From NCBI RefSeq assembly GCF_002159915.1, contig NZ_NFJP01000016.1, positions 1 through 64,000 on the forward strand: a stretch of DNA of 64,000 nucleotides, read 5' to 3'. The notes beneath the pieces were generated by a model. It saw nothing but the letters and a program-made list of their open reading frames with translations, made no database searches and was not told the DNA's origin. The position numbers and the translations under genes were made by a program. Positions 35,216-44,552 of this stretch are shown in pieces. The stretch is from Gordonibacter sp. An230 (GTDB lineage: Bacteria > Actinomycetota > Coriobacteriia > Coriobacteriales > Eggerthellaceae). Numbering within the stretch: the first letter of the stretch is position 1; each line of letters opens with the position of its first letter.

Positions 35216-37864
35216 ATGGGATACGGCAACGTTGCCGAGCCGTTTCTGGAAAGCGTGCGCGCGCATCCCGACAAGGTCGCGGTGATCTTCGACGGCGACG
35301 AGATAACCTACGGCGAGCTGAACGCCCGCGTCAACCAGATCGCGCACCTGCTTGCGGACGACGCGGGCGTGCAGCCCGGCGACCGCGTGGCATATTTGCT
35401 GCCGAACTGCCCCGAGATTTTGGAGGTGTATTACGCCGTCCAGAAGATCGGGGCCGTGGCCGTTCCGCTGAACTACAAGCTCATTTCGCGCGAGATCGGC
35501 TATCTTGTGGATGCGAGCGGAGCGGGAACGCTCCTGTTCGCATCGCAGTTCGCCGCGTCCGTGGCCGAGGCGTCGCGCTCGTTTTCGGACAAGGTGACGC
35601 TTGTCAGCGTGGATGCGGGGCGAAGGGCGCAGTGCGACGTCGCCGCTTGCTTCGACGCGCCCCTCGTCTCTCTTGATCGAGCGTGCGCATGCAAAAGCGC
35701 CGACGAGCCTTTGTTGTTCCGCGACCAAGACGCTCTGTCGCGCATCCAGTACACAGGCGGCTCCACCGGCGTGCCGAAAGGGGCCGCGCGCACGCATGCC
35801 GCCGACCTTGTGGAGCTCGATGCCATCATGGACTCCAACGGCATCGGCGATGAGCCAGATGCCGTCGTGCTCATCCAGTGTCCGCTCGAGCATCACGGCG
35901 GACACAGCTGGTTCTCGCTCGTCTTGGCGGTTGGCGCGACGCTCGTTATCTGCGAGGCGTTCAACGCGGAGCGGATACTGCATTGCATCGACCGCTATCG
36001 CGTGACGCATATGATCCTGCTGCCGCCCACCACGTATTTGCGCCTGCTGCGCTGTCCCACTATCGACCGGTACGATTTGAGCTCGGTGCGCCTCGTGCAG
36101 AGCGCGGCGGGCGCCGCCACGAAGCCTATTATCCAGGCCATCTACGACAAGTTCCCCAACGCGGTGCTGAACTACGGCTGGGGCCAGTCGGAAAGCGGCG
36201 CGGGCACCAGCATGAAGATCACCCGGGAGATGCTGGCGGCCGACTCGCCGCTGCTGGAAAGCGTGGGCAAGCCGATGAAGCACGTCGAGATGAAGGTGGT
36301 GGACGAGAAGGGCAACGAGGTGCCCGACGGCCAGGTGGGCGAGGCGCTGTTCCGCTCGGCCTCGGCGATGCAAGGCTACTTCGGCCAGCCCGACCTGACC
36401 GAGGGGGCGTTCGCGCCCGGCGGATGGCTGCGCACGGGCGACCTCATGATGCGCGACGAGCAGGGCTACTACTACGTGCGCTCGCGCAAGAAGGACATGA
36501 TCAAGTCCGGCGGTGAGAACGTGTTCGTGGCCGAGGTGGAAAACGTGCTGCGCGCGCATCCCGCCATCGACGACTGCCTCGTGTTCGGCACGGACGACCC
36601 GGTGATGGGGGAGGCCGTGGCGGCGGTTATCCAGCCGCTGCCGGGGTCGAACCTCACGGCTGCCGAGGTGCAGTCGCACTGCAAGCGCTTCATCGCCAGC
36701 TACAAGAAACCGCGCTACGTCGTGTTCATGGACGATCTTGGCCGCGACGACGCGGGCAAGGTGCGCAAGGCGGACGTCGTCGCGTACTTCGATGCGCGCA
36801 AGGAGCAGGCCGCGCCCCGTCACCATGAGAAGATCTGCGACGATCCGCCCATTTACCTCATACAGGTGCCCTATTCCGGTGGCACGCCCATCGGGTACAC
36901 GAACGCCTACCTCGTTGCATGCGGCGAGCGCAACCTGTTGGTGGACACCGGCGTGAGCCATGAGGCGTCGTACGAGGTTCTGCGGTCGGCGTTGGAGGAT
37001 TTGCAGGTGGAACGGGCGCGCACCGACGTGTTCCTCACCCATTTCCACATCGATCACCTTGGTTTGGCGGCGGCGATCGCGCGTAGGGACGCGTGCGTGT
37101 ACCTGAGCGCGCGCGACGAGGAGCTGTTCCGTCGCCGGGGCGCGCGCTCGTATCGCGGCACGGTGAAGGCGCGCCTCGCGTGCGAGGGCTTCCCTCCGGA
37201 CGAGCTGGACGAGCTTGAGCGCACCGATGCCAGCCTCATCCCGCGTGTGGAATGGCCCATGCCCGAGAGCTTCGTGAACCTGGCCGACGGGGACGAGGTG
37301 CGCTACGGCCCCTACCGGATGCGGGCCGTGGACACGCCGGGCCACACGCCGGGGCATCAATGCCTGTACCTGCCCGACCAGAGAATCATGTTCTACGGCG
37401 ATCACGTGCTCATGAACAGTTCGCCCAACATGGCGCCGTTTCCCGACGAAGCGGATTCCCTGGGTGATTACCTACGCAGCTTGGACAAGGTGGCGCGGCT
37501 TCCGGTGACGTTCGCCTGCATGGGCCATGGGCTCGTCGATGCGCGACGGCAAGCCGAAGACATGCCCGCGCGCATCGCGTGGCTGCGCGAGCATCATCGA
37601 CAGCGGCTCGACGAGATTCTCGCGCGAATCGCAGAGCGCCCCGGCATGACTGGCACGGAACTTGCTCAGTCCATCACGTGGAACATTCCGCATGGCGCTT
37701 GGGAGGAGATCCCCATCATCCAGCGGTGGATCATCGTGTGCGAAACGCTGGCCCACCTCGATCACCTCAGGGGCGAAGGACGGGTGCGCAGGGAGCGCAC
37801 GGGGGATACGTACCGGTATTTCATGGGACAAGGCATACGGAGAATCGAAGGAAAGGAACGGTAG
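35216..37864 (+). CDS. Acyl-CoA ligase fused to a metallo-beta-lactamase-fold hydrolase
   Basis: 882 residues in one uninterrupted frame. Residues 1-~540 are an AMP-forming acid:CoA ligase: P-loop YTGGSTGVPKGAA (~180), GWGQSESGAG (~320), the hinge LRTGDLMMRDEQGYYYVRSR (~405) and the DDAGKVRKADVV lysine region (~512). From ~545 a second domain shows the metallo-beta-lactamase signature THFHIDH (608-614), DTPGHTPGH (~704) and YGDHVLM, ending in a winged-helix-like tail. Such hydrolases open thioesters, lactones or similar bonds. ATG 35216 follows GAAGGGGG. A ligase joined to a putative hydrolase is unusual. It ends 1 nt before the acyl-CoA dehydrogenase start codon. Confidence 0.88.
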   Translation: MGYGNVAEPFLESVRAHPDKVAVIFDGDEITYGELNARVNQIAHLLADDAGVQPGDRVAYLLPNCPEILEVYYAVQKIGAVAVPLNYKLISREIGYLVDASGAGTLLFASQFAASVAEASRSFSDKVTLVSVDAGRRAQCDVAACFDAPLVSLDRACACKSADEPLLFRDQDALSRIQYTGGSTGVPKGAARTHAADLVELDAIMDSNGIGDEPDAVVLIQCPLEHHGGHSWFSLVLAVGATLVICEAFNAERILHCIDRYRVTHMILLPPTTYLRLLRCPTIDRYDLSSVRLVQSAAGAATKPIIQAIYDKFPNAVLNYGWGQSESGAGTSMKITREMLAADSPLLESVGKPMKHVEMKVVDEKGNEVPDGQVGEALFRSASAMQGYFGQPDLTEGAFAPGGWLRTGDLMMRDEQGYYYVRSRKKDMIKSGGENVFVAEVENVLRAHPAIDDCLVFGTDDPVMGEAVAAVIQPLPGSNLTAAEVQSHCKRFIASYKKPRYVVFMDDLGRDDAGKVRKADVVAYFDARKEQAAPRHHEKICDDPPIYLIQVPYSGGTPIGYTNAYLVACGERNLLVDTGVSHEASYEVLRSALEDLQVERARTDVFLTHFHIDHLGLAAAIARRDACVYLSARDEELFRRRGARSYRGTVKARLACEGFPPDELDELERTDASLIPRVEWPMPESFVNLADGDEVRYGPYRMRAVDTPGHTPGHQCLYLPDQRIMFYGDHVLMNSSPNMAPFPDEADSLGDYLRSLDKVARLPVTFACMGHGLVDARRQAEDMPARIAWLREHHRQRLDEILARIAERPGMTGTELAQSITWNIPHGAWEEIPIIQRWIIVCETLAHLDHLRGEGRVRRERTGDTYRYFMGQGIRRIEGKER
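37651..37666 (+). promoter_or_regulatory. Possible internal sigma-54 promoter before the acyl-CoA dehydrogenase
   Basis: TGGCACGGAACTTGCT fits the -24/-12 consensus with correct spacing but lies inside the ligase-hydrolase coding region, ~200 nt before the dehydrogenase ATG. Its match is as good as the intergenic sites, so it may give extra expression of the last genes. Coincidence is possible. Confidence 0.5.
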
Positions 37865-37865
37865 G

Positions 37866-39047
37866 ATGGATTTCAGTTTGACCGACGAGCAGCAGCTTTT
37901 GCTCGAAAGCCTCGACGAGCTCATGGAGCGTTACTGCACCGAGCAGTACATGAAGGAGTGCGACGAGAAGCACGAGTGGCCGCACGAGTTCACCGATGCG
38001 CTGTTGGAGAACGGATTTCAGATGCTGGGCGTGGACGAGAAGTTCGGCGGCACGCCCGTGGACGTGATCACGCTCATGCTGGTGGCCGAGCGCGTGTGCA
38101 AAAACGGCGCGCCCATCTACGTGTACGGCAACCTGTGCGCGCTCAAGGACATGACCGAGTACGGCACGCCCGAGCAGCAGGAGCAGTGCTTCGCCGAGGT
38201 GATGGCGGGCCGTCCCGGCTTCGTGCTGGGCTTCACCGAACCGGGCGCGGGCAGCGACAGCTCGGCGCTGGCCAGCACCTACAAGAGGCGCGACGGCAAG
38301 GTGTACCTCAACGGCAGCAAGTCGTTCATGACGAACGCCGTGAACTCGAAGTACATGCTGTGCGTGGCCCGCGACGCCGACGACGATCCTGAGGAGCGCG
38401 CCAACCGCTCGCGCTTCTCCATGTGGTGGGTGCCGCTGCGCGACGACGAGGGCAACCTGACGCCCGGCATCTCCATCGACCCGCTCGAGAAGATCGGCTG
38501 GAACATGGGCAACACCTGCGAGCTGCACATGCAGGACGTGGAACTTGAGGAGAAGGATCTCGTGGGCGTCGAGGGCAACGGCTTCATGCAGGCCATGGTG
38601 AACTTCGAGGTGGAGCGCCTGCTGGCATGCGCCCAGTCGCTCGGCGCCGCGGAGTGCGCCTACGAGGACGCCGTGCGCTACGCCACGCAGCGCGTCCAGT
38701 TCGGCAAGCCTATCGGCAAGAACCAGCTCATCCAGGAGCACATCACCGACATGTACATGAAGATCGAGAACATGCGCAACTGGGTGTACAAGACGGCTTG
38801 GAAGATCGACAACGGCGAGTCGGTGCAGATCGATTCCGCCGTGGCCAAGCTGTACTGCGGCCGCGCTGCGTTCGAGGTGTGCGACACCGCGCTGCAGGTG
38901 ATGGGCGGCATCGGCTACACGAAGGACTGCCGCGTCTCGCGCCTGTGGCGCGACCAGCGCGTCTACCGCATCGGTGCCGGCACCGACGAGATCATGATCC
39001 ACATCGCCGGCCGTGCCATCCAGAAGCAGTTTGTTCCGTCGGCCTGA
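37866..39047 (+). CDS. Acyl-CoA dehydrogenase, CaiA-like, copy 1
   Basis: A 393-residue FAD enzyme. Motifs are GFTEPGAGSDSSALAST (~120; flavin and substrate loop), VYLNGSKSFMTNAVNS, the FEVERLLACAQSLGAAECAY helix (~235), and the C-terminal LQVMGGIGYTKDCRVSRLWR with DQRVYRIGAGTDEIM. E. coli CaiA, which reduces crotonobetainyl-CoA with electrons from FixAB, has the same layout. The direction here (oxidation or reduction) is not determined. It is a paralogue of the gene at 53145. Confidence 0.92.
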   Translation: MDFSLTDEQQLLLESLDELMERYCTEQYMKECDEKHEWPHEFTDALLENGFQMLGVDEKFGGTPVDVITLMLVAERVCKNGAPIYVYGNLCALKDMTEYGTPEQQEQCFAEVMAGRPGFVLGFTEPGAGSDSSALASTYKRRDGKVYLNGSKSFMTNAVNSKYMLCVARDADDDPEERANRSRFSMWWVPLRDDEGNLTPGISIDPLEKIGWNMGNTCELHMQDVELEEKDLVGVEGNGFMQAMVNFEVERLLACAQSLGAAECAYEDAVRYATQRVQFGKPIGKNQLIQEHITDMYMKIENMRNWVYKTAWKIDNGESVQIDSAVAKLYCGRAAFEVCDTALQVMGGIGYTKDCRVSRLWRDQRVYRIGAGTDEIMIHIAGRAIQKQFVPSA

Positions 39048-39150
39048 TGGCTGCCGGATCGCTCGACGCTGCGGCCTTTCGCGGCACCCCGCCTTGGCGC
39101 TCCAAGGTTTCGTCGCGTACTGAAGTACGCTTCCTCAACCTTTCACGCCG

Positions 39151-39255
39151 ATTCGGGCCACCGCGAAAGTCCTTGCTGGCTTTGTCCGATGACCGACCGC
39201 TTGTCCGGCCCCTCGAATTCGGGTCACCACGAAAGCCCTCGCCGACTTTGCCGAA
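39151..39255. repeat. Two diverged ~36-bp direct repeats after the acyl-CoA dehydrogenase gene
   Basis: Units at 39151-39189 and 39217-39255 begin ATTCGGG(C/T)CACC(G/A)CGAAAG. Over the first 36 positions they differ at seven sites, all transitions. A small hairpin GCGTACT-GA-AGTACGC lies at 39115-39130, and an inverted partial copy (CTTTCGCGG) is near 39075. The 235-bp gap (39048-39282) holds no gene. Confidence 0.65.
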
Positions 39256-39282
39256 CCTGGTGTGTTGAGAAAGGATATCCTC

Positions 39283-40080
39283 ATGTCCCAAATATTCAAT
39301 CCCGTCGACGATCTCATTGCCGAGCAATCCCTCGTCGACTCGCTCGTTGCCGATTTCGCCGAAGATGACTGGAACCGCATGGCGTCGTACTGCACCACGT
39401 GGACGTTCAAGGACGTCATCTGCCATATCGCGTTCTTCGACTACTGCGCGGTGGAGCTCTTGAACGGGCGCGGCGAGAGCGTGAACGCCGTGGCCGATGC
39501 CGCGTCCGAGCAAGACGAGCACTTCCATGTTTTGGCCTATCGCGATCAGAGCGGCGCCGACATCCTGAATTGGTGGCGCGAGCAGCGCACCCTCATGACG
39601 GCTGCCTTCATGGAACTGGGGCCGAAGGGCCGCGTGCCGTGGGCGGCGGGCATTCCTCCCATGTCCGTGCGCTCTCTTGCGTCGGCGCGCCTCATGGAGC
39701 TGTGGGCGCACAGCGTGGATATCTACGATGCGCTGGGCATCGATCCCGTGGTGAAAGAGCGCATCACCTCCACGTTGTTCCTCTCGTGGCAGGGCCGTCC
39801 GAACATGTACAACGTGAACGGGCTGGCGTTCGACCCCGAGATTCCCCTGCGTCTCGAGTTGACGCTGCCGTCGGGCGAGGTGTGGGCGAAGGGCGAGCCG
39901 AACGACCAGAACTACATCAAGGGCTCGGCGAAGGATTGGGCGCTCGTGGCCATCCGCCGTCGCAACTGGATGGACACCGGGCTCGAGGTGGTCGGCGACG
40001 AGGCGCGCACCTACGCCGGCATCGTGCAGACCTACGCCGGCCCCGCCGATCCTGCTCCAGAGGCGAAGAACCCGCGGTAG
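39283..40080 (+). CDS. DinB / maleylpyruvate-isomerase-fold protein (TIGR03084-like)
   Basis: A 265-residue protein with the DinB four-helix layout. An N-terminal MASYCTTWTFKDVICHIAFFD carries the first metal-type His, and a central RLMELWAHSVDIYDALGIDP supplies a His-x3-Asp pair. A C-terminal beta-rich extension (~150-265) follows, with LSWQGRPNMYN. Relatives are described as mycothiol-dependent in other actinobacteria, but Coriobacteriia are not known to make mycothiol, so the role is open. It is last in the cluster and GAAAGGA precedes the ATG. Confidence 0.75.
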   Translation: MSQIFNPVDDLIAEQSLVDSLVADFAEDDWNRMASYCTTWTFKDVICHIAFFDYCAVELLNGRGESVNAVADAASEQDEHFHVLAYRDQSGADILNWWREQRTLMTAAFMELGPKGRVPWAAGIPPMSVRSLASARLMELWAHSVDIYDALGIDPVVKERITSTLFLSWQGRPNMYNVNGLAFDPEIPLRLELTLPSGEVWAKGEPNDQNYIKGSAKDWALVAIRRRNWMDTGLEVVGDEARTYAGIVQTYAGPADPAPEAKNPR

Positions 40081-40172
40081 GGCGCTCGAAGGGCGTTTCG
40101 AAGGCGCTTTGGCGCTTTTCGTCCAAAGCGTGCTCCAGGCTGTTTTGGGAGAGGGGGCTGCGATACGGTTCG

Positions 40173-40182
40173 CCCCCCCCCC
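40173..40182. repeat. C10 homopolymer between convergent genes
   Basis: An uninterrupted run of ten C in the 167-bp spacer between the DinB-like and GNAT genes. It is slippage-prone, but no promoter or coding frame is visibly affected. Confidence 0.7.
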
Positions 40183-40247
40183 TCCTCCGAGCAAGTGCGA
40201 TGGTTCGCGTTCGATGCTGGTGTTTTCGGACGCTTTCCTTTGAGGCG

Positions 40248-40676
40248 CTACCGGTAGATCATGGGAACGGGCTCGCAGACGGCGAGGTCAGGGCATGTGT
40301 CGCAGTCCTCGCCAAGAGCGGGGGAGATGCGTTCGCTGCTTACGCGCTCGCATCCCAGTGCCGTGTAGAAGGGAACTGCCGACCCGCGCGCGACGAGTAG
40401 CAGGGTTCCATAGCGCGCCCGAGCGTCTTCCATGAGCGCCCGTCCGACGCCTTGTCTCCGCGCATGGGCGTCTACCACGATGGGATTGACGTAGCGGTTT
40501 CCCTCGGCTTCGACGATGCGGATGAAGCCCGCGATGCGTTTCTCGGATATCGCGACGTACGACGTTCCGCGCGGAGCGAGGACGCCCATGCCGGCTTCCT
40601 CGGCTAAGCGCGCTATCGCGTCGGCGTCGCTCTTCGATGCCGGACGGATGTGGAGATCGACTGCGTCGTGCGTCAT
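40248..40676 (-). CDS. GNAT family N-acetyltransferase
   Basis: A 142-residue protein with the GNAT fold: YVAISEKRIAGFIRIVE, the acetyl-CoA pyrophosphate loop ARRQGVGRALMEDA (~71-84), and FYTALGCERVSSE near the end. The last 25 residues contain a CDTCPDLAVCEP cysteine cluster, unusual for GNATs and possibly metal-binding. The acceptor substrate is unknown. It is transcribed divergently from rpoN across a very AT-rich 186-bp spacer. Confidence 0.85.
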   Translation of the reverse strand: MTHDAVDLHIRPASKSDADAIARLAEEAGMGVLAPRGTSYVAISEKRIAGFIRIVEAEGNRYVNPIVVDAHARRQGVGRALMEDARARYGTLLLVARGSAVPFYTALGCERVSSERISPALGEDCDTCPDLAVCEPVPMIYR

Positions 40677-40758
40677 GGGGGCCTCTTCAAAATCGATGGT
40701 TATCTATATTTTGTAATTAGCAAAAATCATGCTAATGTTTATAAAAATGCATATTTAG

Positions 40759-40787
40759 TTGAAAAATTCATATAATAATCTTAAAAT
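40759..40787 (+). promoter_or_regulatory. Housekeeping-type promoter for rpoN
   Basis: TTGAAA (40759-40764), 17-nt spacer, TAAAAT (40782-40787), in a strikingly AT-rich stretch (40690-40790). The rpoN ATG is 75 nt downstream. Confidence 0.65.
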
Positions 40788-40862
40788 GAAAACTGCCGTT
40801 TGCCGGCAAGGCTGTGCTCTGCCGAAGGAGTCGGCATTGGCGCGGCGGAGCAAGGGGGTTAC

Positions 40863-42284
40863 ATGTCTGAGCGTCCGAGCCAAACCGTGGGCGTGAAGGC
40901 CCGTTCGAGCGTTTCGCTGCGGGCGCGGCAACACCTTGCCCCTACTGCCATTCAAGGTCTCGAGGTGCTGGCGTTGCCCGTTGCGCGGCTAGACGCGTAC
41001 GTGCGCGACTTGGTGGAGCGCAATCCTCTGCTTGAGCTCGATTACGCCCGAGGAGATCTTTCGTTCGAGCAGTTCCCGGAGGAATGCCCTGAGGTGTCCG
41101 ACGACCTCGATACGCCGACCGACGACTTTGGCGCTTGCGCGCCATCGGCTGTCGCGTGGGGTGCCCAGGGGTTCGACCTGGCTCGCCTGCGCGACGAATG
41201 CTCCCAGACTGAGACGCTTCACAGCCATCTGCGCATGCAGCTTGCGAGCGCGCGCATCGACGAGGATGATCGCGAGCTTATGGACGCCCTGATTGAGAAC
41301 ATAGACGATAACGGGTACTTCGCTGGCAGCATGGCGGCGGTGTGCGCGGAAACGAGTCGGTCGGTGGAGGACGGGTTGCGTTTGCTGTCGCGCGTGCAGC
41401 AGCTCTCTCCTCGAGGAGTTGGCGCACGTGATCTTGCCGAATGCCTGATGCTGCAGCTTGACGATGATGTCGCATATGCGGAGGTCATCCGCGATATACT
41501 GCGTTCCGGTCTCGAGGATCTGGCCGAGAACCGCACGACGAAGCTCATGCGAACGTATCATCTGACCATCGATGACCTTTCGGCTTTGCGCGAGGCCATC
41601 TGCTCGCTCAATCCGCGACCGGGCGCTTCGTTCTCGCAGCGCAAAGGAACCGTCTACGTCATCCCCGATCTCGCTATCCGGCGCGACGGCGTCGGGTTCT
41701 CGGTGAGAGTGACTGGCGAGTTGTCGGAAACGCTCGTGCTCAACGGCGCCTATGACCGTTTGATTCGCCAAGGCGCTTTGGATAGAGATACGCTGGAATG
41801 GGTATGCGAGAAGCGGGCCGAGGCCGACGCGGCGCTTGCGAACATCGATCAGCGGAAGAAGACGCTTCACCGTTTCGGCGTGTACCTGGTGGAAGCCCAG
41901 TACGACTTCTTCGTCGGCGGTGATGCACGCATGCGCCCGCTCACCATGCAGCAGGCGGCCGACGCGCTTGGCGTGCACGTGTCCACCATCAGTCGCACGG
42001 TTCAGGACAAGCGTGTGCTCACCCCATGGGGCGTGTATCCGCTCAAGCATTTCTTCTCGAGCTCGCTTGCATGTTCGGCGGAGGAACGGCGTCACGCGCT
42101 GTCGTCGCTGGCCATCAAAGACCGCATCAAGGACCTGGTCGCCCACGAGGACCGTCGCACGCCGCTGAGCGACGCCTCGATCACCGCCATCTTGAACGGC
42201 GAGGGCGTGGACATCAAGCGGCGTACCGTGGCGAAGTACCGCGAAGCGCTGGGCATCGGGCGGCAATCGCAGCGAAGACGCTGA
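40863..42284 (+). CDS. rpoN: RNA polymerase sigma-54 factor
   Basis: 473 residues. Region I is seen in the N-terminus ([20 protein letters not shown] and the [11 protein letters not shown] motif). The core-binding region follows with [16 protein letters not shown] (~180), then the HTH with [20 protein letters not shown] and the RpoN box [14 protein letters not shown] near 450-465, which recognises the -24 element. AAGGGGG lies upstream of the ATG. Sigma-54 is rare in Actinobacteria. Its clustering with an activator gene and five candidate sigma-54 promoters in the preceding 16 kb suggests a dedicated metabolic regulator. Confidence 0.95.
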   Translation: MSERPSQTVGVKARSSVSLRARQHLAPTAIQGLEVLALPVARLDAYVRDLVERNPLLELDYARGDLSFEQFPEECPEVSDDLDTPTDDFGACAPSAVAWGAQGFDLARLRDECSQTETLHSHLRMQLASARIDEDDRELMDALIENIDDNGYFAGSMAAVCAETSRSVEDGLRLLSRVQQLSPRGVGARDLAECLMLQLDDDVAYAEVIRDILRSGLEDLAENRTTKLMRTYHLTIDDLSALREAICSLNPRPGASFSQRKGTVYVIPDLAIRRDGVGFSVRVTGELSETLVLNGAYDRLIRQGALDRDTLEWVCEKRAEADAALANIDQRKKTLHRFGVYLVEAQYDFFVGGDARMRPLTMQQAADALGVHVSTISRTVQDKRVLTPWGVYPLKHFFSSSLACSAEERRHALSSLAIKDRIKDLVAHEDRRTPLSDASITAILNGEGVDIKRRTVAKYREALGIGRQSQRRR

Positions 42285-42312
42285 GGCATCGATCGGACGG
42301 AGGGGAACGCAC

Positions 42313-44352
42313 GTGGTATATCGAAAAGAACACGCGATAGAGGCTTGGAAGACGTTCGTCGGCACCGGCACCGTGCTCGAGGACAAGGTGCGCCCCGAAA
42401 TCGCTCGCTCATGGATTCGATGCCGCGCGGCGGGCGTGAATCCGTGGTCGAGCGATTTCGCCGAGCAGAATGTCCCGCTGCTCGAGGAGAAGCGGGAGCG
42501 CTTCGCCGCCTCGCTCAAGGCAACCGTTCCGGTGATGGAGTTCATCAAGGAGATGCTCGGCTGCAACGTGTCGCTCATGGACGGAGAGAACTTCGTGTTC
42601 GAGCTGTTGTCGCCTCTGACGGCGTATCCGCGCACATTCGGCACCTTCATGCGCGAAGAGGACGTGGGCACGGGCAACGCGACCTTGGTCGCGTACGAAA
42701 AGCGTCCGGTGCGCGTGGACGGGTTCGAGCACTACCGCGCCATCGTGCAGACGTACTCCGGCGTGTCGGTGCCCTACCTTGACGGGGCCGGCAAGTACTA
42801 CGGCGCCATGAACATCAACAGCCCCTTCGCCGTGCTCCCGCAAAGCGCGCTGGAACTCTGCCGCATCGGCGTGTCGTTGACGAACGACCTGTATCGTGCG
42901 GGAGCGAAGAAAGGCGCGCTGCTCTCGACGGTGGACTTCTTCAAACCGCTCATGCTGGCCTACGAGCATCCTGTCTTGCTGATCGATTCCAGCGGACGCA
43001 TCCTCGGCGGCAACGCGGGCATGCGACCGTACTGTCCCGGTTGGGAGCAGTACTCCTACGGGTCGCAGTCGCTCGGGGCCTACCTGGGGAAGGGCTTCTC
43101 CGTACAGGACGTGCTCGATTTGCCGGAGAAGCTGGAGGCCCCGCTGCCCATACGATTCAAGAAAGGCCGCTCACGTGCGACGCACGAGCTCAACCTCGTG
43201 CGTCGCGCTACGGTGGACATCGAAGGGCAGGAGCCGTTCGTCATGCTCGTGTTCGAGGACGGCGGCGAGGCCGAGCGCAACGCCAAGAGCGCCGCCGGTC
43301 GACGCAGCGATGCGACGGTCATGCCCACGGGAGGCGAGGTGGACTATATCGGCGAGACCGAGGAATGGAAGAAGATCGACCGCATGGTGCAGAAGGTGGC
43401 ACCCATCAAGACGAACGTGCTGCTGCTGGGAGAGACCGGCACCGGCAAGGAGGTGGTGGCGCGTGCGCTGCATCGGCGCAGCGGGCGCGCCGGCAAGTTC
43501 GTGGCCGTAAACTGTGGCGCTTTTCCACGCGACCTTCTGGCAACCGAACTGTTCGGTTACGAGGGCGGGGCGTTCACCGGCGCACGCGAGACGGGCGCGG
43601 TGGGCAAGTTCGAGTACGCCGACGGCGGCACGCTGTTTCTCGACGAGATTGGCGAGATGCCGGTGGACATGCAGGTGAGCCTGTTGCGCGTGCTGCAGGA
43701 GCAAAGCGTGACGAAGCTGGGATCGAACACCGAAAAAACCCTGGACGTGCGCGTGATAGCCGCGACGAACCAGAACATCGAGCGGCTCGTGGCCGAGAAG
43801 AAGTTTCGCAGCGACCTCTATTACCGCCTGAGCCTCGTGGAGGTGCGGCTTCCGCAACTGCGCCGGCGCGCCGCCGACATCCCCTTGCTCGTGGACTACT
43901 TCAACGGCCAGCTATCTTCGATGCTCGAAGTGCCGTGCACGCCGTTTCCCGCCGAAACGGTGGAAGCGCTGCAAGCCTACAGCTGGCCGGGCAACGTCCG
44001 CGAGCTGCGCAACATCGTCGAGCGCTGCCTGATCATGCAGGGGGAAGGGGCAAACGTCACTCCGGACTCGCTGCCGCCTCATATAGCGAACGCGGCCAAC
44101 GCGATGCCGGACGGCCCGGTCGCCCATGCGGTCTCTGGTGGACGACGCAGGCCGATGCCGATGCGGTCGAGCTTCGAGGAGGATGCGCTGTCCGAAGAGC
44201 GTCAGCTCATGCGGGCGCTGCTCGCGCAGCACGAAGGCGACCTTGCGGCGGTGGGACGCCAGCTCGGCCTTGCGCATGACGAGCTGGCCGACTTGCTCGA
44301 CCGCCTCCATCTGCGTGTGCGCGTGGTGCTCGAAAGCGATGACGCGCTCTGA
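42313..44352 (+). CDS. Sigma-54-dependent transcriptional activator (AcoR/DhaR-like)
   Basis: 679 residues starting at GTG after GGAGGGG. The N-terminal ~215 residues form a sensory region with [20 protein letters not shown] and a GAF-like domain ([20 protein letters not shown]), then a PAS-like part at ~220-330. The AAA+ domain has Walker A GETGTGKE (~373), the sigma-54-contact loop GAFTGA (419-424) and Walker [13 protein letters not shown]. The C-terminal Fis-type HTH is degenerate but recognisable. The sensory layout resembles activators of acetoin/glycerol genes and probably binds a small molecule, perhaps the pathway substrate or its CoA ester. No phosphorylation domain is visible. Confidence 0.92.
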   Translation: MVYRKEHAIEAWKTFVGTGTVLEDKVRPEIARSWIRCRAAGVNPWSSDFAEQNVPLLEEKRERFAASLKATVPVMEFIKEMLGCNVSLMDGENFVFELLSPLTAYPRTFGTFMREEDVGTGNATLVAYEKRPVRVDGFEHYRAIVQTYSGVSVPYLDGAGKYYGAMNINSPFAVLPQSALELCRIGVSLTNDLYRAGAKKGALLSTVDFFKPLMLAYEHPVLLIDSSGRILGGNAGMRPYCPGWEQYSYGSQSLGAYLGKGFSVQDVLDLPEKLEAPLPIRFKKGRSRATHELNLVRRATVDIEGQEPFVMLVFEDGGEAERNAKSAAGRRSDATVMPTGGEVDYIGETEEWKKIDRMVQKVAPIKTNVLLLGETGTGKEVVARALHRRSGRAGKFVAVNCGAFPRDLLATELFGYEGGAFTGARETGAVGKFEYADGGTLFLDEIGEMPVDMQVSLLRVLQEQSVTKLGSNTEKTLDVRVIAATNQNIERLVAEKKFRSDLYYRLSLVEVRLPQLRRRAADIPLLVDYFNGQLSSMLEVPCTPFPAETVEALQAYSWPGNVRELRNIVERCLIMQGEGANVTPDSLPPHIANAANAMPDGPVAHAVSGGRRRPMPMRSSFEEDALSEERQLMRALLAQHEGDLAAVGRQLGLAHDELADLLDRLHLRVRVVLESDDAL

Positions 44353-44385
44353 CGTCGCGCGGCCGCTTCTTCCTAAAGGACGTCG

Positions 44386-44413
44386 GCGGGCCGCTCGAGG
44401 CCGAGCGGCCCGC
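44386..44413. terminator. Strong GC hairpin between convergent genes
   Basis: GCGGGCCGCTCG (44386-44397) and CGAGCGGCCCGC (44402-44413) form a perfect 12-bp stem with 4-nt loop, 33 nt past the activator stop. There is no U-tract. Confidence 0.65.
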
Positions 44414-44552
44414 GGCATCTGCGATGCTGCATGGACGGAGGCGCCGCGAGGAGCCCGGGAGGGGCATTGTCGGGGCAATGCGATCATGAAAAGAGCTGCG
44501 GTCAGGGCTTTCGCGGTACGGTAAGGTGTGGGGTAGAGCTCTTGGGGAGAAG

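Noticed and set aside
24593-40080. Assignment as a bile-acid 7-dehydroxylation operon
   Set aside because: BaiE and BaiA counterparts are absent, and the similar parts belong to broad families.
42249-42265. GG-N10-GC spacing resembling a sigma-54 promoter before the activator gene
   Set aside because: The flanking bases do not match TGGCAC or TTGC, and it lies inside the end of rpoN.
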